NCBI RefSeq assembly: GCF_963678635.1
Contig: NC_087069.1
Coordinates: 2,990,166-3,054,165, forward strand
Length of the DNA stretch: 64,000 nucleotides
Source of the DNA: Symsagittifera roscoffensis
Lineage: Eukaryota; Xenacoelomorpha; Acoela; Convolutidae
Direction: 5' to 3'
Positions 55,795 through 64,000 of this stretch are shown one piece after another. The notes under the pieces were generated by a model. The model was given only the letters and a program-made list of their open reading frames with translations. It did not search any database and was not told the DNA's origin. The position numbers were made by a program, and so were the translations under genes. Every line of letters begins with the position of its first letter. Positions within the stretch are counted from its first letter, which is position 1.

Positions 55795-56010
55795 AGAAAA
55801 TGGTTATCATACATTTTTCATGTATGAAAAAAATGCTTATCATAATTTTTCATACAATCTCATAGAGTTAAAGTGTATGTATGAAAATAGCAAACTAAGC
55901 ATTTTTCCCATATATGAAATTGTATGATAAGTTTTTTTCCATAATATGATATTGTATGACAAGCATTTTTTCCATACTATGAAATTGTATGAAAAGCATT
56001 TTTTTCATAA
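55795..56010. repeat. Degenerate tandem repeat, ~35-45-bp unit with GTATGAAAA/ATGCTTATCATA
   Basis: Five or so units, each with a 'CATA.TATGAAATTGTATGA' core and a TTTTT(T)CCATA link. Preceded by ACCCGGGTTGAC. Weaker relatives follow the same word at 33782 and 36507. Confidence 0.6.
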
Positions 56011-56489
56011 ATGAAAATACAAAAAAATTTGTTTCAAAATTTCGTGTTTCAACCCAAACACTAGCCAAGAATTTTTTGACTTGAGAAAACCCAGCGTGTA
56101 ACTGGCAGTTACCACGCAGATAAACTGCATTTGATGGTTTCAGCCATAAAATTTAACGTGTACATTTTCACGTGGAAATATATACCAAAAAAGTAACTTT
56201 TTCATTTTGGTTAGATAATTTTTAGTTTGAAATTATGATGGTTGAGAAAAAAAAGTCCTGTTTTTTTACAAATTTGTTTTTATTTAGGCAAATGAAACAA
56301 AAGATAATAATAGTGTTTACAAAAAAAAATATTTTGTGATTTTTGGATTTTTTGGGTGAGAAACTCATCCTGGAGTACGTTATAAACACAAAAATGTCAA
56401 ATTTTGCATTCAAATTTTTCTTTCGTAAAATTTATATTTTAACACAACAGCAAGTTCGCAGCCGAAAAAGGGATAAATTGTTGCGGCGC

Positions 56490-56640
56490 AGAAATCATGG
56501 TTAAATTAGGGACTTTATAGTGGTTTGGTAGACTTCATAAAACTAATTTGGTCGACCTCAAAAAAAGAAGTCGACAAAATTTTCAAAATTTTTTTGAAAA
56601 TCCGCCCCCCCTCGAGAAATTCTTAGATCCGCGCCTGGAG
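56490..56640. repeat. Dispersed repeat family E, copy 2
   Basis: 'GGGACTTTATAGTGGTTTGG', then 'AATCCGCCCCCCCTCGAGAA' and 'TTAGATCCGCGCCTG', in the order seen at 35755-35910. Confidence 0.65.
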
Positions 56641-57169
56641 TGCGCAATCAGTTTTTTCTGTTTGGAAATTTCGGATCCATTTTCTTAGCTAAAAAAAATT
56701 TGCAAGGAAACATGGAAAAAATATCGACAATTCGACCCTTTTTTTTGCAAATAATGAAGACAATTATAACAGAAATCGAAGCAAATAATTTCAAGAAATC
56801 CATCTCAGTTAAGACGCAATTAAAAAAGAAATTGATACGAGTCTAATTATTTTGTCCTGATTTTTTCTGCACTTAAGACAATTCAAACTTGTCGAGCAGC
56901 AAAAAATGTCCGATCAAGATGAAAGTTTTGCGAAATCCAATGGCCAAGAAAAAATGTACTAGGGAATATGATGACAAAGGTTGTCATGTTTATAAGCTTT
57001 CAAATTGAATGGCGAGCCACCGAATAAACTTGCCCAATTTAGTCTGAATCAAAAAAAGATTTAAAATTGAGAGTGCAAACCAACAAAGCAACGAATGATT
57101 TTTGGTTGAATAAATAAAGATAAACGATGCAGCTTACTAGCTGTAGGGAAAAATGATTAAAAAAATAGT

Positions 57170-57364
57170 GGCTCATTTTCCCATCTCCACCTCACAAAAC
57201 TATCATTTTAAGGGTGTAATGAGTGGTTTTACAAGTCTAATTATGAATACAGACCAAAGATGCTTGTTTTGGCTAAACTACCCCGCATGCAATTTTTGTA
57301 ATGATTGGAGCAGAAAACTTAGTCATAAAAAATGCAGGTGGACCAAGGAGGAGGGAGAAGAGCC
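57170..57364. mobile_element. MITE family M, subtype 2, copy
   Basis: Starts GGCTCATTTTCCCATCTCC and ends GGAGGGAGAAGAGCC. Core 'GAGTGGTTTTACAAGTCTAA' in the same orientation as the copy at 31054. Confidence 0.75.
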
Positions 57365-57403
57365 AACAAAAACCTTTTTTAATATCAGATTTTTTCTTAA
57401 TCA

Positions 57404-57640
57404 AATCGAAGACGGAATAAGCCTCCGCTTACGTGTTAATAGCGCAAAATATGTCGCGCGTTAGTTGTCACAAATTGGCCAAAAATGGCAACCTTTAAAC
57501 CCCCTTAACTGTACGACAAAAATCGCAGGTAAAATAACTTAGCTCAAAATTAAGCTCAAAAGGACAATAAATTTTGAAGGTTCAAATTAAATCCGTCAAA
57601 AATGGCTTGTTAAAAAGAAGAAATTTGTCTGAATTTATGA
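57404..57640. repeat. Dispersed repeat family C, copy 2
   Basis: Relative of 28735-28985, with the 'CCTCCGCTTACGTGTTAAT' and 'AAATCCGTCAAAAATGGCTT' blocks conserved. It directly follows a MITE copy. Confidence 0.75.
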
Positions 57641-57774
57641 AAATTTTTTAGATTTAGCTCGGAGTTCAGTTTGAATTATGTTTGATATGAAGGACAATAG
57701 CTTAGATGCAACTCTTTTACCCCGGTCGATGTGCTCACTTTGTTTTTCGATTTTCAAATTCAAGCACATGCCAG

Positions 57775-57990
57775 TGCTCGACCCAAAAAATTAGTCGATA
57801 CAGGGTTTCGGGTCGAGCACGATCTCGAAACATACCTCGAGCAAGGTCAAAACATACCTCGAGTACGGTCGAAACATTCCTCGAGCATAGTCGAAGCACA
57901 CTTCGAGCACGTTCGAAACCTATCTTGAGCAGCAGAGAAACATACTTCGAGTACGTTCGAAACAAACTTCCAGCAATTTCAAAAAATACC
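57775..57990. repeat. Minisatellite related to the array at 33 kb
   Basis: Units of ~22 bp of the form CGAGCA.GGTCGAAACATACCT with substitutions, about eight copies. Confidence 0.8.
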
Positions 57991-58299
57991 GATTGTTCCG
58001 CGGTAGTTCAAAGTCAAAAGAAATGTTTTTTTTTCAGTATCAACGAACTTTTCGATTCAAATTGCAAGCCAGTAATCCAAAAGATTGAAAAATTAGCTCA
58101 TAAATAATTTAACAATACATTCAAATGAAAAATATCTTTATAAATTCTATCCGGAATTGACTTATTTTTGGGCTATTTTCTAGTTCTCCCCTTTTTTCCG
58201 AAGTACATTCAATGAAAGTACATTCAAAATAATTTTTCATGTTATATACTGCCCTAAATGGGTCAGCGTGGACAGGTGAACAGAGTTTCACCACATTTT

Positions 58300-58512
58300 G
58301 GCTCTTTTCCAGTCCCCCTTTTCAAAATACCGAGTTTTATGTTTGTTTTACGTGTTATTACGCCTAAACGCGTGATGTTACGCTGTTAAGTAAGGAGAAC
58401 AAATCTGTTCACAGTTGTCGATTTGTTCACCACGCCAAATTTTATTGCATTATGACAACATTAAAGAAGCTTTTCAAATTTGAATTTGAAAGGGAGGAAC
58501 TGGAAAAGAGCC
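58300..58512. mobile_element. MITE family M, subtype 1, with near-perfect 8-bp target duplication
   Basis: Starts GGCTCTTTTCCAGTCCCCC and ends GGAGGAACTGGAAAAGAGCC. Flanks are CACATTTT (58292-58299) and CACATTTC (58513-58520), 7 of 8 identical. The interior is nearly identical to the copy at 30103 over its shared part. Confidence 0.9.
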
Positions 58513-59215
58513 CACATTTCTTACATGCAAAATGCGGTGTGAACAATTTTTGAACAGCTTTGTTTTGTAATTTATCGAGGGGGTGGGAAACTGATAAAGA
58601 GCCAATTTTTGTTATCTTTTTCACAGAAATTCGAAGTCATCACGAGATACTTGACAATTACAAAAACTCAGTACAAAATTTTTAGGCACCCCAGATTATT
58701 TTTTTGGCTAAAAACTTCTTTTCCAGTTTCTCACCCTCCACCCTCCTCGTAAAATAAGGAGTCAACCGTACAACCCCCAACCTCCTCAATGACCTACCGT
58801 AGAATGTCCTCCCCAAGCATGTATTAAAAACTATTCTGTATAAAATATGCATTTTTTACAAATATGCAAATAAAATAGTTTTTAAAACTTTTTATGCGGG
58901 TTTGAAATCAATTACCTATGCTGTTAATTATCTAGATTAATGTTTTAATTCAATTTTCTGTACTATTATGGTCAATTATGAACTAATCTAGGCTATGCTC
59001 AAAGTTAGTTTGTGAAAAACTAAATAAAGCTGGTCCAAAATTGTTCACAGGGCGTTTTGCATCTAAAAATTGTAGTAAAAATTTGTTGACATGCTCACGC
59101 TGGCAAGGTTTTTTGCAATTTATTACTTGAAAAGTCATTTTAAGTACACTTTCATATATTGAATTTCAGAAAAATTCAAAGGGGTGGGGGAACTGGAAAA
59201 GAGCCAAAAACTACT
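58513..59215. mobile_element. Partial MITE-related ends (subtype 1)
   Basis: Half-elements ending GGGAAACTGATAAAGAGCC near 58601 and GGGGGAACTGGAAAAGAGCC near 59203, plus an opposing 'GGCTAAAAACTTCTTTTCC' near 58704. They suggest a further decayed copy (about 58704-59203) and a solo end. Confidence 0.5.
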
Positions 59216-59472
59216 GATGGCTCACTTACGAAAAAATAATATAGCTCTGAGGAAAAATCTCGAATCTCACGTTTTGAGAAAAAAAATATTATAGCTGGTC
59301 CGCGAAAATGGCTGTCATCAAATACAGCGGCCCATAATAGCAAAAGGGGACTAGCCCATTGGGGATTGCTGGCAGTCAGTACAGAAATAAGTTCGTTCTC
59401 TACTTCTTTACCAAAAACAGATATTTGACTTCCGGTTGTTTACTGAATAGTACGGGAAATAGCACAACATAC

Positions 59473-59806
59473 CTGGAAACAGAGTAAAGTAGTTGTTGAA
59501 CAGAATTTTTTGCAAAGCTATTTCGTAGTTACCATCTTTGACCACGATGTTGCGAATGTATGCATCGCCACTCGGAAAACAAAACTTCGCATTTGACATT
59601 GTAGTTTCCATCCAACGGGAAGTATTCAGCAGATATATGCAATTTTTTGCAATGAAATTGGAATCTGAAGTGAAATTCTCAAACTTTGTTAATTCCACGT
59701 CATGGTGGGTATCCCAGACAATAAGGTACTTCTGTCGATAGCCCCATATCAATAGCAACAAACAAAGAGAAACTGTGACAAACACTGGTTGACAAAACTT
59801 CTTCAT
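59473..59806 (-). CDS. FkbM-type methyltransferase, exon 1 (type II membrane anchor)
   Basis: Starts at ATG 59806 with MKKFCQP, followed by a single hydrophobic helix (about residues 8-23, VFVTVSLCLLLLIWGY). This is the topology of a Golgi/ER type II enzyme with its catalytic part in the lumen. N-glycosylation sites NFT (44) and NTS (61) lie on the lumenal side. The conserved pre-SAM block FCFPSGDAYIRNIVVKDGNY corresponds to the usual FkbM leader (…C.y…D.yvs..i...g.wE). The donor CCAG|GTATGT at 59473 is perfect and leaves one base; with exon 2 it makes LFP-DAAFLDIGANSG. The intron is 15.1 kb. It lies antisense within the ODAD3 gene interval. Confidence 0.82.
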
Positions 59807-59943
59807 ATTTTTCTGGATCTCCGATACCTAAATTTCTTGGTTCACTAGTGAGCTTCTAAAATTTTTTGACTCTTTTCCAGTTTGATTTTTTCTGATATTC
59901 ATTAAATGAACGTCTAATTAAAATATCTTTTCATGTTAAAAAC

Positions 59944-60145
59944 TGCCCCCCCCCCTACCTCACACAAGCATCATTTTTATTGTCTAACGAGTGTGGTTTT
60001 ACAAGGTTGATTATGAAGACCAAATATGTTTCTCATAGCTTAATTAGTCTGCAAGTCAATTTTCATGACAATCGGACAATGTGAAAAGTAATTTTAGTTA
60101 TAAAAAATTGAAAATTGCAAGTGGGGGGGAGAAGGAAAAAGAGCC
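59944..60145. mobile_element. MITE family M, subtype 2, left end missing
   Basis: The right end is GGAGAAGGAAAAAGAGCC. The left begins inside the C run without the terminal GGCTC. AAAAACTG occurs on both sides (59938-59945 and 60146-60153). Core orientation as at 31054. Confidence 0.75.
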
Positions 60146-60184
60146 AAAAACTGCATTGAAACGTGTCCGCGTAAGTATGTGAAC

Positions 60185-60290
60185 ACAGTTTTACCACATT
60201 TCTAACTTAAAAAATGTCGTGTGAACAATTTTTGAACAGTTTGTTTCGTAATTTATCAAGGGGGTGGAAAACTGGAAAAGAGTCAATTTT
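60185..60290. mobile_element. MITE-related half element
   Basis: 'GTGTGAACAATTTTTGAACA' to 'GGTGGAAAACTGGAAAAGAG' repeats 58530-58601. Confidence 0.5.
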
Positions 60291-60631
60291 TTTCTCCTCT
60301 GACAACACTCAATGAGTTTGATCTTAATTTTCCCCAGCAGTCTGATAAAAAAACAAATTTTTGTTTGTTTGCTTAACAATTTTCTGTGACTGTTTTATGC
60401 GAACGGCAAATTATTCGGTTAAACGAATAACAAAACGTTATAAAAAAAAAGTTTCTGAAAATGCGTACTCACCGAACCCTCAAAAACTGACTTTATTTGA
60501 TCAAGTTAAATATGGAGAAAAAGCAGAAGTCAAAGTGCTTCTGTGACTTCATTGTTAAATTTTATTACTGCCTTAGGTTCGTGGCGTATTGATCAAATCA
60601 ATAAAAACCAAAGCCTCGCAGGATGTCTTCC

Positions 60632-60834
60632 AGCCCCCCCCCCCCCCCCACCTCACTCAAACATGAATTCTATGGTCTAACGAGAGGTTTTACAAGATTA
60701 TTTAAGAAGATCGAATATGTTTGTCATGGCCTAATTTGTCTGCATTTAAATCTTCATGACAATTGGACAAAATGAACAGCAACTTCAAATATAAAAATTT
60801 GCAGGTTTTCAGGTGGGGGGAAGGAAAAAGAGCC
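60632..60834. mobile_element. MITE family M, subtype 2, copy
   Basis: Left end reduced to a C run; the right end is GGGGGGAAGGAAAAAGAGCC. The core 'TTTGTCATGGCCTAATTTG' is conserved. Confidence 0.75.
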
Positions 60835-61006
60835 AATAAAACTTCGTAGGCTCGACACTACCCTATCCAATATATCCCTAGATCAAGTTACCCGATTTAT
60901 GAATTTATCATCAACACGTATTCATCACCATGTGTCTTTCTACGGGGAACAATCCTTCTAAAAATCAAACATAAAGTCGAGAAAAAAATGACTGACGAGA
61001 AATCTG

Positions 61007-61189
61007 GGCTCTTTTTCACCCCGAACGGCAAGTTTTTGCCAGGGAATTTTTGTCCGAGTGACCCGATTGTTATGAAATTGACTTGCAGACTAATAAGGCC
61101 ATACAAATAAATTCAGCCTTTATACCTAACCTTGTAAAACTAATTGCCATACCATTAACGCATTGATCATTTGAGGTGGGGGCGGAGCC
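61007..61189. mobile_element. MITE family M, subtype 2, inverted copy
   Basis: Starts GGCTCTTTTTCACCCC and ends GGTGGGGGCGGAGCC. Flanks GAAATCTG and CAACTCTG agree at 6 of 8 positions, consistent with a decayed 8-bp duplication. Confidence 0.75.
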
Positions 61190-63006
61190 CAACTCTGTTC
61201 ATTTTTTAATTTTGCAATTATCGATTTTATTTCCATGAACTACATTTTTTCCTTTTTTCTATTTTTTCCAACAACTTTGAATAGAAAGAAAGATTTTGTA
61301 GCATCAAACTTGTTTGCAAAAGCTTTTTCCAATATTTGTGCAATTTGAAGAATCGGTGACCCTGAGACATTTTTGGCGACCAAAAATTCAGCTGAGAGAT
61401 AGTTTTACCTTGAAAATTGCATAAAGTATAACACAACTTATAAGTAGTACTTAACTTAGTATTGACTTATCAAAACGATAAGTAGAAAAGAAAAACAAAC
61501 TGTTAAGTGCAAAATAGTACTAATCTTTGAATAATTAGTCCCTCCTGTGGCTGAAAACCAAGTGAAGTAGGATGTGATAATCCCCCACCCTCAAATAGGT
61601 ACTTAGGAAGCCAATTTTTGGAAAATCATTGGACGGATACTAGAGATGATTTGAGCCGGTATACAACATTCTGGGCCCCTGGGACTCCCTTGAGGCAAGT
61701 GATAATGGTTCCAGCAGGTGCAAATAACAGAACTCAAGGTAGTTTAAGTTCAGAACCCCAGACCCGCTTGGACTTTTAATTCCGGTATTATGCCCTTAGC
61801 AAGTATTCCCCATACCGAAGTCCGGAAGTCGTTTCCAGGCCCAAATGAATGCAAGTAGTCAAAACTTTAGGATATGATATGAAGTGGCAAACAACATCAT
61901 GTATTATATTTTGAAATTTTGAACTAATTCCAAGGGTTAGTCCGGAAATTATGAGCCTTCGGTAAAAGCACCCCTTTCTCGGGAAATAGCCAATTTACAC
62001 TAAATAAAAAGCAAGGGCATATTTGTTTTATAGCATTAGAAAATATATATAACTCCGAAATAAGAACGCCTGTATAATAAATATTTTCCGGATAATCTCA
62101 TTGCGGACCTTAAAAAAATGGACCATATCCCACAAAAATATTTGTGGGATATGGATGAAATTTGATGAATAGGAGCCACATGGAATTCTTATTCACAATA
62201 TAGCATATCAACCCATGATAATATCTGGGTGACTTTTATCAGACCACGAGGAGTTTAGGACCGAAATTTTCAAGAAAACCTCGTAATCAACAGAAAAGTG
62301 GACTTTTCTTCGGCTCATTCCTTTGAAGTAAAAGTCGATCGCCCTAAGAATAACGGTGCAAATTTGTTCATTGGGAAATGAATCAGTATGTAAAGGGATG
62401 CCGCTGCGGAAACATAACCTAAAAGTAGTGGATTGAAGAAGGTGAAACTAGAGAAAATCTTAAATTGACTTTAGCTATGATAGTTGAGCTATCAAAAGAA
62501 ATTCATTTAGACCAAAAAATGTCCCAGACAAAAGTGGCATTAATGTTAATGCGGCACGGGAATCAAGTCTCAATTACAAAATGACCAAAACGGGATGTTT
62601 AGTTAGCTTCCCAGAATTGGCTTTTTAGTGCAAGTTGACCGCTAATAGACGAACTAACCTTCAATGATGGTCGTTATAAAACTAGACTATAGATGGCAAT
62701 CTCAGATGCATGAAATGGAGTAGCTACATTCCTAGTGTAGTTAGTGAAAATATCCGGTCAGGACCTTGCACAAGGGTACCAGAGTATCAATCATGACTTG
62801 TAGAGACGACCATAACGATGAAGATAACTAAAATATAAATGAACAAACATGGCGCAAAGGTTATGGGCAGACCCCTTTTTTGAGAAAAATTAGTACTATT
62901 TTAGAGTATTGTTGGGTCTCATAGTTAATTAGAGAAAACTGCGCTGTGAGAGCAAACAGATTCTAATAGTTAATCAGGGAACATTTCGAGCTTTGTAAGG
63001 ATAATG
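61190..63006. other. Non-coding, no exon recognised before the gap
   Basis: Less repetitive than its surroundings. I searched it for the missing ODAD3 coiled-coil segment and saw no suitable open stretch. Composition shifts slightly towards higher G+C from about 61,550. Confidence 0.5.
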
Positions 63007-63206
63007 NNNNNNNNNNNNNNNNNNNNNNNNNNNNNNNNNNNNNNNNNNNNNNNNNNNNNNNNNNNNNNNNNNNNNNNNNNNNNNNNNNNNNNNNNNNNNN
63101 NNNNNNNNNNNNNNNNNNNNNNNNNNNNNNNNNNNNNNNNNNNNNNNNNNNNNNNNNNNNNNNNNNNNNNNNNNNNNNNNNNNNNNNNNNNNNNNNNNNN
63201 NNNNNN
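63007..63206. other. Assembly gap of exactly 200 N
   Basis: 200 unknown bases, a round number typical of a placeholder for a gap of unknown size. The sequence resumes inside a minisatellite, which probably caused the break. Confidence 0.98.
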
Positions 63207-63840
63207 AGTATACCGGGTCGAGGTCCCAGACTCATGTCCAGACTTTGAGGGTCGCTCCGCATCCGGATTTGAACCCAAATTGCATAGTCGCGTTGAGAGT
63301 TTGAGTCTGGAATGTCTGGACATCAGTCGCGCCGTGGACATGAGTCGCGAAAGTCTGGACATACCAAAACTTGGTCGCGAAAATCTGGACATGGGTTGCG
63401 TAGGTCTGGAAATACCAAAATTTGGTCGCGAAAAGCTGGACATGGGTCGCGAAAGTCTGTGTCCAGAATTTTGCGACCCACGGCGCGACTCATGTCTAGA
63501 CTTTCCAGATCTTATTTCCAGACTTTAAAGACTCAAACTCTCGGCTCGTCTATGCAATTTGGGTCTGGATCCGGATGCGGCGCGACTATTGCAGATAGGG
63601 CGCGACTTTTGCGACCAAGGCGGAGACAGAGCAACTCCTCAGACTAAGACGGGGACGGCGCGACTTTGCATCCGCCTTGGTCTGGAAAGTCTCGCCGTCT
63701 CCTTCTCGATCGCGAGGAATTGATTCTTGGTCGCGCCTTCTCCGTCTTGGTCTGGAAAGTCGCGACGTCTGCGCCTTGGTTTGGAAGGTCTCGTAGTATG
63801 CGCCTTGGTCTGGGCCGTGTCCACTCTGATCGCTTAAGTC
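63207..63840. repeat. Minisatellite, ~20-25-bp unit GGTCGCGAAAGTCTGGACATG and relatives
   Basis: Units such as 'GTCGCGAAAGTCTGGACAT' alternate with 'GGTCTGGAAAGTCGCGAC' and 'GCGCCTTGGTCTGGAAAGTC' forms. Much richer in G+C than the rest of the window. Confidence 0.88.
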
Positions 63841-63901
63841 GTGTCACATCCACCCGGGTCGAGTGAGAGAGAGAGTATGTGTGTGTGCGTGTGTTTTGTA
63901 G

Positions 63902-64000
63902 GGAGGACAGACTGCGTGAGTTGCGGAAGCAGGCGGAGGAGAAGAAGCAGCTGCAGGACAGGATGGAGAGGAGGAACATGCAGAGATCGGCGGCTGCCAA
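63902..64000 (+). CDS. ODAD3: ODAD3, later exon (partial, runs off the window)
   Basis: The acceptor GTGTGTTTTGTAG| ends at 63901. After one base completing a split codon (phase 2) it reads EDRLRELRKQAEEKKQLQDR and MERRNMQRSAAA to the window edge. This matches the human block '[20 protein letters not shown]' in order and spacing. Exon 2 ended in phase 0, so this exon cannot follow it directly. At least one exon, about 100 residues by comparison with the human protein, lies between. It is most likely in or beyond the 200-N gap. Confidence 0.85.

Larger units (their letters stand above)
54017..57169. other. FkbM intron and ODAD3 intron sequence with repeat fragments
   Basis: No gene. It holds a tract of 'GCGGAATCCA.TGACAAA'-like phrases at 54295-54470. 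An ACCCGGGTTGAC word (55782) is followed by ~35-bp degenerate tandem units of TGTATGATAAGCATTTTT type (55795-56010). The second copy of repeat family E is at 56490-56640. Confidence 0.5.

Noticed and set aside
63004-63647. ORFs spanning the gap and the G+C-rich tract (plus and minus)
   Set aside because: They contain unknown residues from the 200 N and translate a minisatellite; all three plus frames and the minus frames are open for the same compositional reason.

Overview
This window is repeat-rich, AT-rich nuclear DNA from an animal. Introns have consensus splice sites, coding exons are short islands in a sea of degenerate transposons and satellites, and one gene is a motile-cilium protein (ODAD3/CCDC151-like). 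This points to a metazoan with motile cilia, probably an invertebrate, but I cannot name the species. There is no sign of operons, bacterial genes or a CRISPR array.

Layout. 1-4.1 kb: about 2.6 copies of a 1.6-kb tandem repeat, itself built of diverged ~135-170-bp subunits. 6.0-16.8 kb (+): a four-exon model for a 303-residue protein with one C2H2 zinc finger. Its introns hold a tandem array carrying GT microsatellites, several copies of a mosaic dispersed repeat and a tRNA-Ser-like SINE head. 17-20.3 kb: more of the same repeats, a (TA)n tract and one weak orphan exon candidate (-). 21.6-24.6 kb (-): a broken non-LTR retrotransposon (reverse transcriptase, then a CCHC and endonuclease-like C-terminus) that has lost its catalytic YADD box. 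30.6-30.8 kb (-): a small secreted eight-cysteine protein. 30-33 kb and 57-61 kb: many copies of a short inverted-repeat transposon family (MITE), several with 8-bp target duplications.

35.1 kb to the right edge (+): ODAD3. Exons 1 and 2 are at 35.1 and 36.1-36.3 kb, and a downstream exon begins at 63,902. Intron phases and the human protein order show that about 100 residues are missing between them, probably in the 200-N assembly gap at 63.0-63.2 kb. On the opposite strand, inside this ODAD3 interval, lies a two-exon FkbM-type methyltransferase gene (exon 1 at 59.8-59.5 kb, exon 2 at 44.3-43.7 kb, 329 residues, type II membrane topology). Its 15-kb intron contains a 9.5-kb Gypsy-type LTR retrotransposon (44,490-54,011) with a perfect 5-bp target duplication. 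That element has an unusual structure: its 5' half (LTR end, primer site, gag, protease, reverse transcriptase up to the active-site box) is present twice in tandem. Just 3' of the FkbM gene is a 2.3-kb non-autonomous inverted-repeat element (41,162-43,427) that contains a ~0.8-kb TACA microsatellite.

The three convincing host genes are not known to work together. ODAD3 acts in outer dynein arm docking, the FkbM protein is a membrane-anchored putative methyltransferase nested in it, and the zinc-finger gene is separate. Everything here was read by eye; homology calls rest on remembered family motifs, not on searches.
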